Below are positions 1 to 8,867 of a stretch of 17,931 nt of DNA, piece by piece. Source of the DNA: JBDSLU01 sp031407765 (lineage in GTDB: Bacteria > Acidobacteriota > Vicinamibacteria > Vicinamibacterales > Vicinamibacteraceae). Where the stretch lies: the NCBI GenBank assembly GCA_031407765.1, contig JANOIR010000344.1, forward strand, positions 1 to 17,931. Direction: 5' to 3'. The notes beneath the pieces are model-generated. The model did not search any database. It had not been told where the DNA came from and worked only from the letters and a program-made list of their open reading frames with translations. Numbering within the stretch: position 1 is the first letter of the stretch; each line of letters starts with the position of its first letter. Both the position numbers and the translations under genes were made by a program.

Positions 1-2633
1 CAGCCACGACGGGCGATGAAGTCGCGCACCCGCTGCATCCGCGCGACCTTGGCGAAGGTGCCCTCCCACGTCAGGATCGTGACCTCCTTCGGGCAGCCCT
101 CCTTCGACTCCAGCGGCGTGAGCCAGGCGAGGGCGTTCTGCGCGAACAGCAGATTGTCGCTGCCGTCGGTGATCTCCTCGTCCAGGGTCAGCGCGTCCTG
201 GGCGTAGACGATCACGCTCCCCCACCCGAACTTGCGCGAGGCGGCGAAGACCCGCGATTCGGGCCGCCCCTCGAAGGTCGCCATGCTCGCGGGCAGCCGT
301 CCGAGCGAGCGCCACGCATCCGCCCCATCGCCGATCGGCGCTTTCTCACAGAGTCCCTGCACGCACAGGCTGCCTGGCTGCCCCTGGTTCATGTTGAGGC
401 TCAGGCCCTCGAAGAGGCTGAGCAGCGCGCGCTCCTTTTCCTCTTCGGCGGTCGCCCGCTCGAGCAGCGCCCAGACCGACAGCACCGCCAGGGCCACCAC
501 CGTGGCCACGGCGATCGCCCACGCCACCACCTTGCGGCGGCGGTTGCGGGCGACGCTCTTCCGCACGAACACGACTTCCCGGGCATTGAACGGGTGCTGC
601 GGATCCTTCAGCGCCCGTGCGGCGACGGCGAGGTTCGGGTTCTTGTTCCAGAGCAGCTCGCGGTCCCCGGTCCGCGCGAACTGGTCGGCGTCCGGCGCCA
701 GCCGCTGCCCGAGGATCAGCGCGTCGCGGCCCGCCGCGTGAATCCATTCGTGCAGCGTCTTCCAGGCTCGCACCAGCGCGTCGTGGGCCGGCTCGATGTA
801 GTCCTGCGCCTTGACGATCAGGCGGGCGTCGACGAGACGCTCGACCACGGCCTCGACGCGCGGATTCTCGTCGGCCGAGTAGTCGAGATCGACCATCGGC
901 ACGCGCCGGCCGGCCAGGTCGCCCTCGACCGAGACCAGGCGCAACATGATCTTGCGCATCGTGGCCTGCTGCGCCGGCTCCAGCGCACGGTGCAGCTCGT
1001 CGGCCTTGCTGCGCAGCGCCCCCATCACGCCGCCCAGGCGCTCGTAGTCGGTCTTGCGCAGGGCACGGTCCTCGCGGCCGCTGGACCGGTAGGCCTCGTA
1101 CAGCTCGCTGAGCGCGTAGGCCAGGAGCGGCAGCGCGCCGGGCGACTGCACCACGTCGCCGACGATCTCGTCGACCAGCTCCGGCGGATCGAAGAGCAGC
1201 ACATCCTGCATGGTGGGCATGAGGATGACTTCCTTCAACTCCTCGAGGCTGAAGGGCGGGACGGTGCAGCGGCCGGCGTTCCACGCCGCCTTGAGCTCGC
1301 CGCCACTCACCTGCGGCTCGAAATCGGATCGCACCGTGACGATGACGCGATGGATCCGCGCCTCGTCGTCGACCACCTGGCGCAGCCGCGCCGCGAACGC
1401 CCGGCGCTCCTGCTCGTCGGGACACCGGGTGATCAGCTCCTCGAACTGGTCGATGAGCAGGACCGCCTTGGGCCCGCCGGCGGCGCCGACCTCGGTCAGC
1501 ACCTGCTCCAAGGCCGCGAGCGGATGGAGCCCCGGGCGGATTACCGGGAGGATCTGATGCCCGGCCGCGCGCAACAGCGGCAAAAGGCCGGCCTTGACCA
1601 CCGACGACTTGCCGGTCCCCGACGCACCGCTCACCACCAGCAGCCGGACCGACTCGCACCGCGCCTGCAGTTCGCGAATCGCGCGGTCGCGCCCGTAGAA
1701 CAGCGCCTGGTCGGACTCGTCGAACGACTGCAGCCCCTTGTAGGGACTGCGCACCGGCAGCGGCGGCAGGTTCAGCCGGTTGTTCGGGTGCAGGAAGATG
1801 AACTCGCCCTTGTCGTGCTTGCGCAGCGGGAAGAAGCCGGGCGTCTGGCGCTTGCCCTGCCCGGCGGCGAGCGTCGCCGGCTCCACCCGATCGCGGACGT
1901 AGGCGTAGACCTCGGTGGCCGTGATCAGGCCGTCGCCCTCGCGCCCGGTCCGGAAGTCGGCGTCGCCCGCCAGCGCGTCGAACAGTGCGAGCGCGAACGG
2001 GGAATGCAGCTCACCGCCCGGCGTGGCGGCGAGCCCGCGGTCGCCCGTCGCTTGGCCCTGCAGCACGTCCATAGCCTTCTGGTCGTAGGCGGCCGACGTG
2101 ATGACCTGCCAGGCCGGGTCGAGAACGAACCGATCGAACCGCTTCTGGTAGATGCGCTTGGGCATCAGCGAACCGATGGCCCGCATCCGGCTGGCCCACT
2201 GAAAGGCGCCCGAGAAGCAACAATCGAGGATGAGCAGCAGGTGACGGCACGGCAACACCTGCAGCGCCTCCTGCAGGTCGGCCATCGGAATGAGGGACTT
2301 CAGATCGGTCGGGTCGGCATCGGCGGGCACCAGGTAGCCCGCGGGTCCGTCGTCGCCATCGGCGGCAATGCCGTGCCCGGCGAAATAGAACAGCACCCGG
2401 TCGTCAGCTTTGACGAGCCGGGGCATCGTGTCGCCGAGCAGCGTGCGCAGTGCGGCGCCGTGAGCGTCCAGCAGCGGCGGATGCACGTCGAAGTGCTGCT
2501 TCTCGGCCAGCACCTGCGCCAGCCGCCGCGCGTCGCTGGTCGCGGTCTTCAGGACCGACACCTTTTCGTAGGCGTCGATGCCGACGATGAAGGCGTGATG
2601 CCGCGCGAAGGGCAGCGCCTGCCGATCGCTCAT
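1..2633 (-). CDS. Caspase-like (C14) protease / nSTAND1 NTPase / transmembrane / GATase1-like protein, 3' end cut by window
   Basis: The frame is open from the ATG at 2633 to the window edge (877 codons, no stop), so the C-terminus is missing. Domains in order: a caspase-like protease, about residues 10-240, with the catalytic His in YFAGHG (H87) and Cys in LDCCFSG (C139); an nSTAND1-type NTPase starting near residue 297 (SPYKGLQSF), with Walker A GASGTGKS (K342) and Walker B LLIDQFEE (D395); a helical region; one membrane helix at about 702-724 after an Arg-rich stretch; and a module from about 780 with GSVIVYAQDAL and NALAWL, which resembles the GATase1-like domain next to M60/TCAF proteins. 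The start overlaps the stop of the upstream caspase gene (ATGA, 2630-2633). Its own Shine-Dalgarno is weak, so translational coupling is likely. From the family, the NTPase should act as a signal-gated switch for the protease. The positive-inside rule puts the protease and NTPase in the cytoplasm and the C-terminal module outside. The protease and NTPase calls are firm; the GATase-like call is tentative. Confidence 0.9.
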   Translation of the reverse strand, partial: MSDRQALPFARHHAFIVGIDAYEKVSVLKTATSDARRLAQVLAEKQHFDVHPPLLDAHGAALRTLLGDTMPRLVKADDRVLFYFAGHGIAADGDDGPAGYLVPADADPTDLKSLIPMADLQEALQVLPCRHLLLILDCCFSGAFQWASRMRAIGSLMPKRIYQKRFDRFVLDPAWQVITSAAYDQKAMDVLQGQATGDRGLAATPGGELHSPFALALFDALAGDADFRTGREGDGLITATEVYAYVRDRVEPATLAAGQGKRQTPGFFPLRKHDKGEFIFLHPNNRLNLPPLPVRSPYKGLQSFDESDQALFYGRDRAIRELQARCESVRLLVVSGASGTGKSSVVKAGLLPLLRAAGHQILPVIRPGLHPLAALEQVLTEVGAAGGPKAVLLIDQFEELITRCPDEQERRAFAARLRQVVDDEARIHRVIVTVRSDFEPQVSGGELKAAWNAGRCTVPPFSLEELKEVILMPTMQDVLLFDPPELVDEIVGDVVQSPGALPLLAYALSELYEAYRSSGREDRALRKTDYERLGGVMGALRSKADELHRALEPAQQATMRKIMLRLVSVEGDLAGRRVPMVDLDYSADENPRVEAVVERLVDARLIVKAQDYIEPAHDALVRAWKTLHEWIHAAGRDALILGQRLAPDADQFARTGDRELLWNKNPNLAVAARALKDPQHPFNAREVVFVRKSVARNRRRKVVAWAIAVATVVALAVLSVWALLERATAEEEKERALLSLFEGLSLNMNQGQPGSLCVQGLCEKAPIGDGADAWRSLGRLPASMATFEGRPESRVFAASRKFGWGSVIVYAQDALTLDEEITDGSDNLLFAQNALAWLTPLESKEGCPKEVTILTWEGTFAKVARMQRVRDFIARRG

Positions 2634-4507
2634 CGTCGCACCACGCGGATCTGGAAGTCCTTGGTGAACCATTCGTTCGTGTGCACCACCTTGCGGGGAG
2701 GAGGGACGCTGTCGGACGCCCTCGTCATGCCGTACTCGTCGCCGATTGTGAGCGGCGACTGCGCCAAGAGGAAATCGTCGACTCTTTCCGTGGCCACGAG
2801 CAGCTTGAAGCGTTCGGATGACTCGTCGACGCCGTCCGGAAGCAGGAAGTGGTCCTCTGGACCATCGCCCCACACCGTCGTCCAGGCGTTGCCCGGCTCG
2901 ATCGGCTCGTTCGGGTTCAGGACGTAGACGCCGTACGCCTCCGAGAAGTAGGCCAGCACCACGGACAACGTTTGCGCCGTACGGTTGCGGACTCTGAAGC
3001 GGCCGTGGATCGGGCGCCACCGGCCGCCTGGAGACGTGTAGGCGAGCACCGCCTCCGGACCGTCGTGCGCGCGTTCACCACCGTCGTCGAGTCGCTCGAC
3101 ATACGCGAGGTCCACCGTCGACCGGTCCATGGCCGTCCGGTGGTTCTGCAACGCGAGGCAGCGCTCCCACTGCAGCACGTGCTTCACGGCGGGCGCGAGC
3201 GACGCCGCGGCCTGTGCATACGCATCGCCGGCCACGTCGACGAACCCGATCGCCAGCCCCCGCCGCGCTGACGTCAGCGTCAGACGTCGGTCACGGGCCG
3301 TCAGGGCGTACGCCGCAGCCTCGCCGGGGCCTCCGAGGCTCACGGACACGCCCTGCTGCCTCAGGGCTTCCTGAACGGCCGAACGCGCCGTGTCCTCGCC
3401 CGCGAAGGCCACGGGCATCGGTGCGGCGGGCAGGCTGGTGATCTCGGCCACATACCGCGCCGACTCGCTGCTCTCAAAGTCGAGCTCGATTTCGCTCTTC
3501 TGTGATCCGACCTGCACCGCGCGGGCCGTGCCGGCAGGTGTCGTCCGATCGTGTTCCGGATACAGCGCCAAGGCTACGGCGATCTCCGGCTCGCTCGGCA
3601 CGCCGCTGATGGCCCCGCACTCGACGGTCCAGACACCTTGATCGCAATAGGCGAGATACCGGCCGCGCAACGTGCGGGTCGTGGGCCGTCCGAGGAAACC
3701 GGCGCCCGCGTCGAACCGGTCGTAGGCCTCGAACTGCGGATCCTGGTCGAAGGCGCGCGCACGGACGGCGGCGCGGCAGCGCACGAACAGATCGGCGTAG
3801 CTGACATCGCCGCCGGATTTCACCAGCACGTCGACCAGCGTGCTGGTGAACAGGCCGTGTCCAGGCGATTCCTGCGCCAGTTGCCCGCGTTCGCACGCGG
3901 CCAGCAGGATGTGGCGGCCCCGCGGAACGACCAGCGGTACTCGTGCGTCGCGTAAGCGGGCGTAGTGCCCGTTCAAGTAGCTCTCGAGAGGGCGCTCGGT
4001 CGTCACCTCGTGCGTCAGCCGTGGCTTCAGGCCCCGAACGGCATCGACCCCACGCGTGCCGGAACCGGAGTGGCAGCAATCGAACAGCACCACCATGTGC
4101 GCTTCGTTCTCGGCGACCTCCGCGATGAGGACGGCCAGCTCCTTGTCCGCAAGGTCGAACCCGCCGGGGCGACGACTGTCGTAGCAGACCAGCCCTTCGT
4201 CCTTGCCGTCCGTAGAAAGCTGACGAAACGCCGCGTTCGACGCCCATTGCGCCCCGTGTCCGCAGAATTGAAACAGCGCGACGTCACCGGATCGAGCCTG
4301 GCCCAGATGCGACCGGAAGCGATCACTGACGTTGGCGCGGGTCGCGTCGCCGTTCTTCAGCACCTCGATGGCCAGCGCCGCCGGATCGACATGGTGATCC
4401 AGGTACTCGTGGAAAAGGTCGACGTCGTTCAGGCATCCATCCAGGGACTCGATTGGCGGCCCATAGTCGTTGATGCCCACGAGCAACGCGTACACCCTGT
4501 CCGGCAT
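2630..4507 (-). CDS. Caspase-like (peptidase C14) protein with C-terminal DUF4384-like region
   Basis: The protein has 625 residues. The N-terminal 260 or so form a caspase/metacaspase-type protease: YALLVGINDY at the start, catalytic His in FCGHG (H84), and the dyad Cys in LFDCCHSGSG (C145), close to the metacaspase DxCHSG consensus. No signal peptide is seen, so it should act in the cytoplasm. Residues 290-470 are not recognised. The last part, with AYFSEAYGVYVLNPNEPIEPG at about 515-535, looks like the DUF4384-type beta domain that often follows bacterial caspase domains. It is the first gene of a minus-strand operon and overlaps the caspase-nSTAND gene by four bases. The start is ATG at 4507, with an AGG about seven bases upstream. 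Bacterial caspases usually cleave after basic residues and are found in conflict and cell-death systems. The substrate here is unknown and no gasdermin-like gene is visible next to it. It may be an effector processed by, or acting with, the STAND-linked caspase; that is inference. Confidence 0.92.
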   Translation of the reverse strand: MPDRVYALLVGINDYGPPIESLDGCLNDVDLFHEYLDHHVDPAALAIEVLKNGDATRANVSDRFRSHLGQARSGDVALFQFCGHGAQWASNAAFRQLSTDGKDEGLVCYDSRRPGGFDLADKELAVLIAEVAENEAHMVVLFDCCHSGSGTRGVDAVRGLKPRLTHEVTTERPLESYLNGHYARLRDARVPLVVPRGRHILLAACERGQLAQESPGHGLFTSTLVDVLVKSGGDVSYADLFVRCRAAVRARAFDQDPQFEAYDRFDAGAGFLGRPTTRTLRGRYLAYCDQGVWTVECGAISGVPSEPEIAVALALYPEHDRTTPAGTARAVQVGSQKSEIELDFESSESARYVAEITSLPAAPMPVAFAGEDTARSAVQEALRQQGVSVSLGGPGEAAAYALTARDRRLTLTSARRGLAIGFVDVAGDAYAQAAASLAPAVKHVLQWERCLALQNHRTAMDRSTVDLAYVERLDDGGERAHDGPEAVLAYTSPGGRWRPIHGRFRVRNRTAQTLSVVLAYFSEAYGVYVLNPNEPIEPGNAWTTVWGDGPEDHFLLPDGVDESSERFKLLVATERVDDFLLAQSPLTIGDEYGMTRASDSVPPPRKVVHTNEWFTKDFQIRVVRR

Positions 4508-4626
4508 TGGCGACCTGATTATGCCGTCTGCGAGTCCGACATTTGCCCGCCGATCGTGCCGCGGGCCGCGGGGAGGACTCCGGCCGGTGAAAGCGGCTAC
4601 AGTAGCGGCTTCAGAAAAGGGGACCC
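4508..4626. promoter_or_regulatory. Divergent intergenic region of caspase operon and permease gene, rich in dyads
   Basis: These 119 bases separate the divergent caspase operon and permease gene, so they should hold both promoters. A 13-bp dyad, CCGCGG-G-CCGCGG, lies at 4559-4571. It is followed by GGAG-GA-CTCC (4572-4581 area) and CCGGCCGG near 4580-4587. A weak -10-like TACAGT sits at 4598-4603 on the plus strand. On the minus strand CATAAT (4518-4523) would be a -10 only about 11 bases from the caspase ATG. Neither has a good -35 box. The dyads could be an operator or simple GC-rich structure. The permease Shine-Dalgarno AAGGGG is at 4617-4622. Confidence 0.35.
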
Positions 4627-7179
4627 ATGACCGCTCTCGTTCGGGACCTGCGCCTGGCCGTCCGCGTCCTCCTCCACACCAAGAGCTGGACGATGGTCGT
4701 CCTCGTCTCGCTGGCGCTCGGGATCGGCGCGAACACGGCGCTGTTCACGGCCGTCAACGGCCTGCTCCTGCAGACCGTGTCCGTCCCCGAGCCCGAACGC
4801 CTCGTCCGGTTCAACTGGACCGGCAAGAACGACATGGTTCGGAGCTCGAGCGACTACGGCTACTCGGGTGCGTCCGGGACGCGGAACGTCCGGTCGACGT
4901 TCTCGTTCGCGATGCTCGAACAGTTTCGCGCCGCGAACACGACCTTGACCGGCCTGGCGGCAGGAGCGCCGATAGGGGACGTGAACGTCATCGTCGACGG
5001 GCGCGCGGAACTCGCCGGGAGCTACCAGGCCTCCGGCAATTACTTCACGGTGCTCGGCGTTCCCGCCGCGCTCGGCCGCGTGTTCGGTGAAAATGACGAT
5101 CGGCTGAGCGCACCGCCGGTCGCGGTGATCAGCCATGGCTACTGGCAGAAGCGGTTCGGGGGCCAGACGTCGGCGATCAATCGCGTCGTGTCGATCAACG
5201 GCACGATGGTCACGATCATCGGGATCACGCCCCAGGACTTCTCGGGCATTCAGCGGCTCGGCGGTGAGCCGCCGGACGTCACCGTGCCGCTGGCGTTCAA
5301 TGCGGCCTTCAGTCCCCCGGGGCCCCTGCCCGACGGGAAGGCGGCGATCCCGCCCACTCAGCAACCAACCACGTGGTGGCTGCAGTTCGTGGGTCGCCTG
5401 CAAGCCGGCGCGTCGACCGAACAGGCCCACGCCAACTTCGCGACGGTCTTCGAGCGCACGGCGAAGGCGGGCATGGCCGAGTACCATTCGTCGCTGACGG
5501 CGGAGGAGAAGAGCCTCTCGTTCAACCGGCAGCGCGGAACCGCGGTGCCTGACCTCATGGTCAGGTCGGCCGCGCACGGCTACTACGACGTGGATCCGCA
5601 GGCGCAGCGGTCGGCCGGGTTCCTCGCCGTCGTGGTGATCATCGTCCTGCTGATCGTCTGTGCCAATGTCGCGAATCTACTGCTGTCGCGTGCGACGACG
5701 CGGCACCGCGAGATCTCGGTCCGACTGTCCATGGGCGCGACCCGCGGCCGGCTGGTCCGCCAGCTGCTCACCGAGAGCCTCGTGCTTTCCAGTCTCGGCG
5801 GCGCCCTCGGCGCACTCGTCGCCTACTGGTCGCGCGCGCTGCTGCCGTTCGGCGAAAAGGCGCCGCTCGACTGGCGGGTCTTCGGGTTCGTCGCCGGCGT
5901 CAGCCTGCTGACCGGCATCGTCTTCGGCCTCCTGCCGGCGCTGCGCGCAACCGGCGTGGATCTGGCCGGCGCGATGAAGGAGAACAGCCGCAGCGTCACC
6001 AGCTCGCGCACCATCCTCAGCAAGGGGCTGGTGGTGCTGCAAGTGGCGATGTCCGTGGTGCTGCTCATCGGAGCCGGCCTGTTCCTGCGAACCCTCGAGA
6101 ACCTGAAGAGCGTGGACGTCGGCTTCGACTCGAGGAACCTGCTGATGTTCCACGTGAATCCGAGCCTCAATCGCTACGATCCGGATCGTTCGGCGCAGGT
6201 CTTCCGCCAGGTGATCGAGCGGATGTCGTCGCTTCCCGGCGTGACGTCGGCCGCGTTGACGCGGACGACGCTGCTCTCGGGCAGCACCAGCACGAGCTCG
6301 ACGTGGACGCAGGGGCAGGCGTCACCGACCGCCGCCGAAGAGCGGATGTTCATGATGCACGTGTCACCGACGTTCTTCGCGACGTTGGGGATCCCGGTGC
6401 AGCGGGGTCGTGGGTTCACCGACCACGACGGCCCGACCGCGCCGAAGGTGGCGATCCTCAACGAGGCGGCGGCGCGCAAGCTGTTCCCCAACGGCGACGC
6501 CGTCGGCCGGCGTGTCGGCTACTCGCTCGAGAAGTCCGGTGAGTTCGAGATCATCGGCGTGGTACGCGACACGAAATACGCGAGCGTGCGCGATCCCGGC
6601 CCGCCGACCATGTACCGGTGCGTGTGGGAACAGCCGGCGCGCGGTCTGAGCGTCGTGCTGCGGACCGCGGGCGATCCGCGGGCGATGACCGAGACCGCGC
6701 GTGCCGCCATGCGCGAGGTCGACCCGACCTTGCCGATTGAGCGGTTCACGTCGCAGACGGAGCAGATCTCGCTGCGCTTCGCGCAGGAGCGCCTCTTTGC
6801 CAGGGCCTACGCTGCCTTCGGGGCGCTGGCCGTGATGCTGGCGTGCATCGGCCTGTTCGGTCTCATGAGCTACAACGTCTCGCGCCGCACCAACGAGATC
6901 GGCGTCCGTATGGCGCTCGGCGCGCAGCGGCGCACCGTGGTCGGCATGGTAATGGGCGAATCGATGCGGCTCGTCGGCATCGGTATCGCGCTGGGTCTTG
7001 CCGTTGCGCTGTGGGCCGGACAGTTCGTCAAGACCGTGGTCTACGGGCTGTCACCGAACGACCCGCTGACGATCGCCGCCGCGGTGGCCGTGATCGCCGT
7101 CGTCGCGGCCCTCGCTGGCTGCCTTCCCGCACGCCGGGCGTCGAAGGTCGATCCGATGGAGGCGTTGCGGCAGCAGTAG
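4627..7179 (+). CDS. ADOP-family duplicated FtsX/MacB-like permease
   Basis: This 850-residue membrane protein matches the acidobacterial duplicated orphan permease (ADOP) plan. It has an N-terminal helix (about 22-46, LGIGANTALF), a MacB-type periplasmic domain (about 50-310), and a first FtsX domain with three helices (about 335-450; CANVANLLLSRA and REISVRLSMGATRGRL). Then come another helix (ILSKGLVVLQVAMSVVLLIG, about 465-485), a second periplasmic domain, and a second FtsX domain (about 725-850; TNEIGVRMALGAQRR, ending DPMEALRQQ). The ATG at 4627 has an AAGGGG ribosome site four bases upstream. MacB-like permeases work with an ABC ATPase, moving substrate by mechanotransmission; no ATPase gene is adjacent, as is usual for ADOP proteins. 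The substrate is unknown. No PadR-type regulator, a frequent ADOP neighbour, is seen. Functional linkage to the flanking caspase and TIR operons is not supported by strand or spacing, apart from the shared divergent promoter region. Confidence 0.92.
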   Translation: MTALVRDLRLAVRVLLHTKSWTMVVLVSLALGIGANTALFTAVNGLLLQTVSVPEPERLVRFNWTGKNDMVRSSSDYGYSGASGTRNVRSTFSFAMLEQFRAANTTLTGLAAGAPIGDVNVIVDGRAELAGSYQASGNYFTVLGVPAALGRVFGENDDRLSAPPVAVISHGYWQKRFGGQTSAINRVVSINGTMVTIIGITPQDFSGIQRLGGEPPDVTVPLAFNAAFSPPGPLPDGKAAIPPTQQPTTWWLQFVGRLQAGASTEQAHANFATVFERTAKAGMAEYHSSLTAEEKSLSFNRQRGTAVPDLMVRSAAHGYYDVDPQAQRSAGFLAVVVIIVLLIVCANVANLLLSRATTRHREISVRLSMGATRGRLVRQLLTESLVLSSLGGALGALVAYWSRALLPFGEKAPLDWRVFGFVAGVSLLTGIVFGLLPALRATGVDLAGAMKENSRSVTSSRTILSKGLVVLQVAMSVVLLIGAGLFLRTLENLKSVDVGFDSRNLLMFHVNPSLNRYDPDRSAQVFRQVIERMSSLPGVTSAALTRTTLLSGSTSTSSTWTQGQASPTAAEERMFMMHVSPTFFATLGIPVQRGRGFTDHDGPTAPKVAILNEAAARKLFPNGDAVGRRVGYSLEKSGEFEIIGVVRDTKYASVRDPGPPTMYRCVWEQPARGLSVVLRTAGDPRAMTETARAAMREVDPTLPIERFTSQTEQISLRFAQERLFARAYAAFGALAVMLACIGLFGLMSYNVSRRTNEIGVRMALGAQRRTVVGMVMGESMRLVGIGIALGLAVALWAGQFVKTVVYGLSPNDPLTIAAAVAVIAVVAALAGCLPARRASKVDPMEALRQQ

Positions 7180-7623
7180 GCCGAGAAACCGCGAAATACC
7201 CGGATCGGCGGCAATATCGGGTTCGTCGTCCCGATGGTGAGCCGCTCCGACGGACACACCACTACGGTTGCCGATGATTTCGTAATCGGGTTCCCAGTCG
7301 GACTTGGCGTGGCGCACTTCGGCCGCTACACGCTCGATCTCGAGGTGGTCCCGGTCGTGTAGAACAACCCAGGCAAGCTGTCGCTTGAACTGCATCCCGG
7401 TCTGGTGACGAGCGTCGGCCACGACTTCGCCGTCGGTGTGCGCGCCGCGGTCGACGTGAAGGGCAAGGCGTGGGGCTTCACACCCCTTCTGAATCGCGCG
7501 CTCTACCACGCCCGCACGCACAGCCGGTTCGGGGAAGTCGTCGTTCCGGTCCGCTTCGTCGACGGCGTCGCCAAACGGCAGACGTCCGTTGGGCTTGGCG
7601 TCCACATCGGCATCGCGTTCTGA
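7180..7623 (+). pseudogene. Remnant of a beta-barrel-like outer-membrane protein gene
   Basis: Directly after the permease stop, and in the same frame, runs a protein-like reading frame broken by one TAG at 7360-7362. The text before it (GNIGFVVPMV, DDFVIGFPVGLGV, LDLEVVPVV) continues sensibly after it (NNPGKLSLELHPGL, VGVRAAVDV, WGFTPLLNRAL, VVVPVRFVDG, GVHIGIAF). Alternating polar/hydrophobic strands and a C-terminal Phe just before the TGA (7621-7623) are typical of outer-membrane beta barrels. There is no signal peptide and no plausible start before 7234, so the 5' part is gone. The TAG could derive from CAG (Gln) by one transition. The remaining 72-residue open frame from GTG 7405 is a tail, not an intact gene. 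The family is inferred from pattern only. It could also be the leftover of a deletion that joined it to the permease gene. Confidence 0.7.
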
Positions 7624-7639
7624 CGGCCACGCGGCGGCG

Positions 7640-8863
7640 TCAGTGCGGATGGCGCAGGTAGTGCTGCCGCAGCAGATCCTTGCCGTAGTCGTTGCCGTTC
7701 GGGGTTCGGACGATCGTGTGGATGTGTTCGACGTTGGGCAGCATCGGATCCGCGGCTAGATGCCGCAGGTTCGCCGGGCGGTTGTGATCGAACTCGATCA
7801 GCATGACCGGGCTGTGGATGCGATAGTAGAAGACGCTGCCTGGCTCTGTCTTCCCGATCCAGGCAAACCACGTCCGATCGATGTGGCGGCGTACTTCATC
7901 CATCCGCACCCGGGCGTGGCCGTCGGTCACGTTGTCCACGTAGAGCGCGGCGAGGCCGAGCAATTGAGTCCGCTGCGCCTCGGTCAGCTCGGTGGCGCGA
8001 AGACCCGCATAGTCGAGGACGACGTTGTCCTTCCAGGCTTCGGTCAGGATGTCGTTTCCGGCCTTTGAAAAACTGAGGATCGCCTTGCCGCGCTGAGCGT
8101 CCGCGAGGCCGTTCACGAATGCGAGGGCGCGTTGCTGCTCGTCTCTGAGGATGGTCGTGCCCTTGTACTTGCCTGACGGGGCCGTGGCCGGTTCCGAGCC
8201 GGCGAAGAACGGCGTCATCACCACCTGATCACCCAGCACGAAGTAGTTGATGATGGCGTGGTGGCCGTCGAACTGCCATCCCCACGGACCGGTGGCCGAC
8301 GGCGTGCCCATCACCGTGAGGTGGTACAGCCACTCGCCGTACTCCTCGAAGTTGTTGTCGTTCAGCTCGCCGAGGGTATGGTTGAGGCGCATGATGTCGC
8401 GCGTCTGGGTCAGGCCCTTCGCGCTGAGGCCAGCACCCAAGAGGGCGAAGGCGGCCTCACGCTGGGCGTCGGTCATATCGGCGAAGCTGACCCCTTGCCG
8501 GACATAGAAGCTCTGATTCATCCACTTTCGCCACTCATCTCCGTCCACCGGAAAGCTGGTGACGCGGCGTTGGGTGTCGCTCAGCGCCGCCAGAAACGCC
8601 TCGGCGGCAACGCGCACGGGAGCGGTGGAGACTCCCGTGGAGCGGAGGGGGAAGAGGTTCGGCTCGAGCTGTCCCGTGGCCGTGATGCCCTTGAAGGGTT
8701 CGGCGAGGCCCGGTTTCTCGGCCGCGAGCGACAGACGCACGAGTTCGGTCGGTGGCCTGGGTGATGGTGCGGGCCGGGCTGTCTGCGAAGACCGCAGCGC
8801 CTGAACCCAGGGGATGGCGAGCATCACCACGGTGATGCTCGTCAGAACCGCAAATCGCCTCAT
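7640..8863 (-). CDS. Exported DUF3500-family protein
   Basis: The protein has 407 residues when started at the ATG at 8863. That start has GGAGG four bases upstream (8868-8872) and opens a clear signal peptide (MRRFAVLTSITVVMLAIPW). A longer in-frame start at 8971 would put an Arg/Ala-rich tail before the signal and is unlikely. The mature part has the DUF3500 hallmarks: GPWGWQFDGHHAIINYFVLG with a following TPFFAGSEP, and a C-terminal HIHTIVRTPNGNDYGKDLL segment. The function of DUF3500 is not established. The conserved His and Asp residues would suit metal binding or hydrolysis, but this is only a guess. It is divergent from the SIR2-TIR operon and convergent with the beta-barrel remnant, whose stop is 16 bases away. 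It is probably a single-gene unit acting outside the cytoplasm. Confidence 0.88.
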   Translation of the reverse strand: MRRFAVLTSITVVMLAIPWVQALRSSQTARPAPSPRPPTELVRLSLAAEKPGLAEPFKGITATGQLEPNLFPLRSTGVSTAPVRVAAEAFLAALSDTQRRVTSFPVDGDEWRKWMNQSFYVRQGVSFADMTDAQREAAFALLGAGLSAKGLTQTRDIMRLNHTLGELNDNNFEEYGEWLYHLTVMGTPSATGPWGWQFDGHHAIINYFVLGDQVVMTPFFAGSEPATAPSGKYKGTTILRDEQQRALAFVNGLADAQRGKAILSFSKAGNDILTEAWKDNVVLDYAGLRATELTEAQRTQLLGLAALYVDNVTDGHARVRMDEVRRHIDRTWFAWIGKTEPGSVFYYRIHSPVMLIEFDHNRPANLRHLAADPMLPNVEHIHTIVRTPNGNDYGKDLLRQHYLRHPH

Positions 8864-8867
8864 GACG

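Noticed and set aside
346..1659. 437-codon minus-strand open frame in another frame
   Set aside because: Arg/Gly/Ala-rich shadow of the caspase-nSTAND frame, without motifs.
594..2927. 777-codon plus-strand open frame antisense to the caspase-nSTAND gene
   Set aside because: It mirrors a real gene with clear catalytic and Walker motifs on the other strand. Its own protein is Arg/Gln/Val-rich with no domain, as expected for a GC-rich antisense frame.
7360..7362. TAG read as a functional recoding site
   Set aside because: No signal peptide or start exists upstream and there is no sign of a recoding element, so a decayed gene is simpler.
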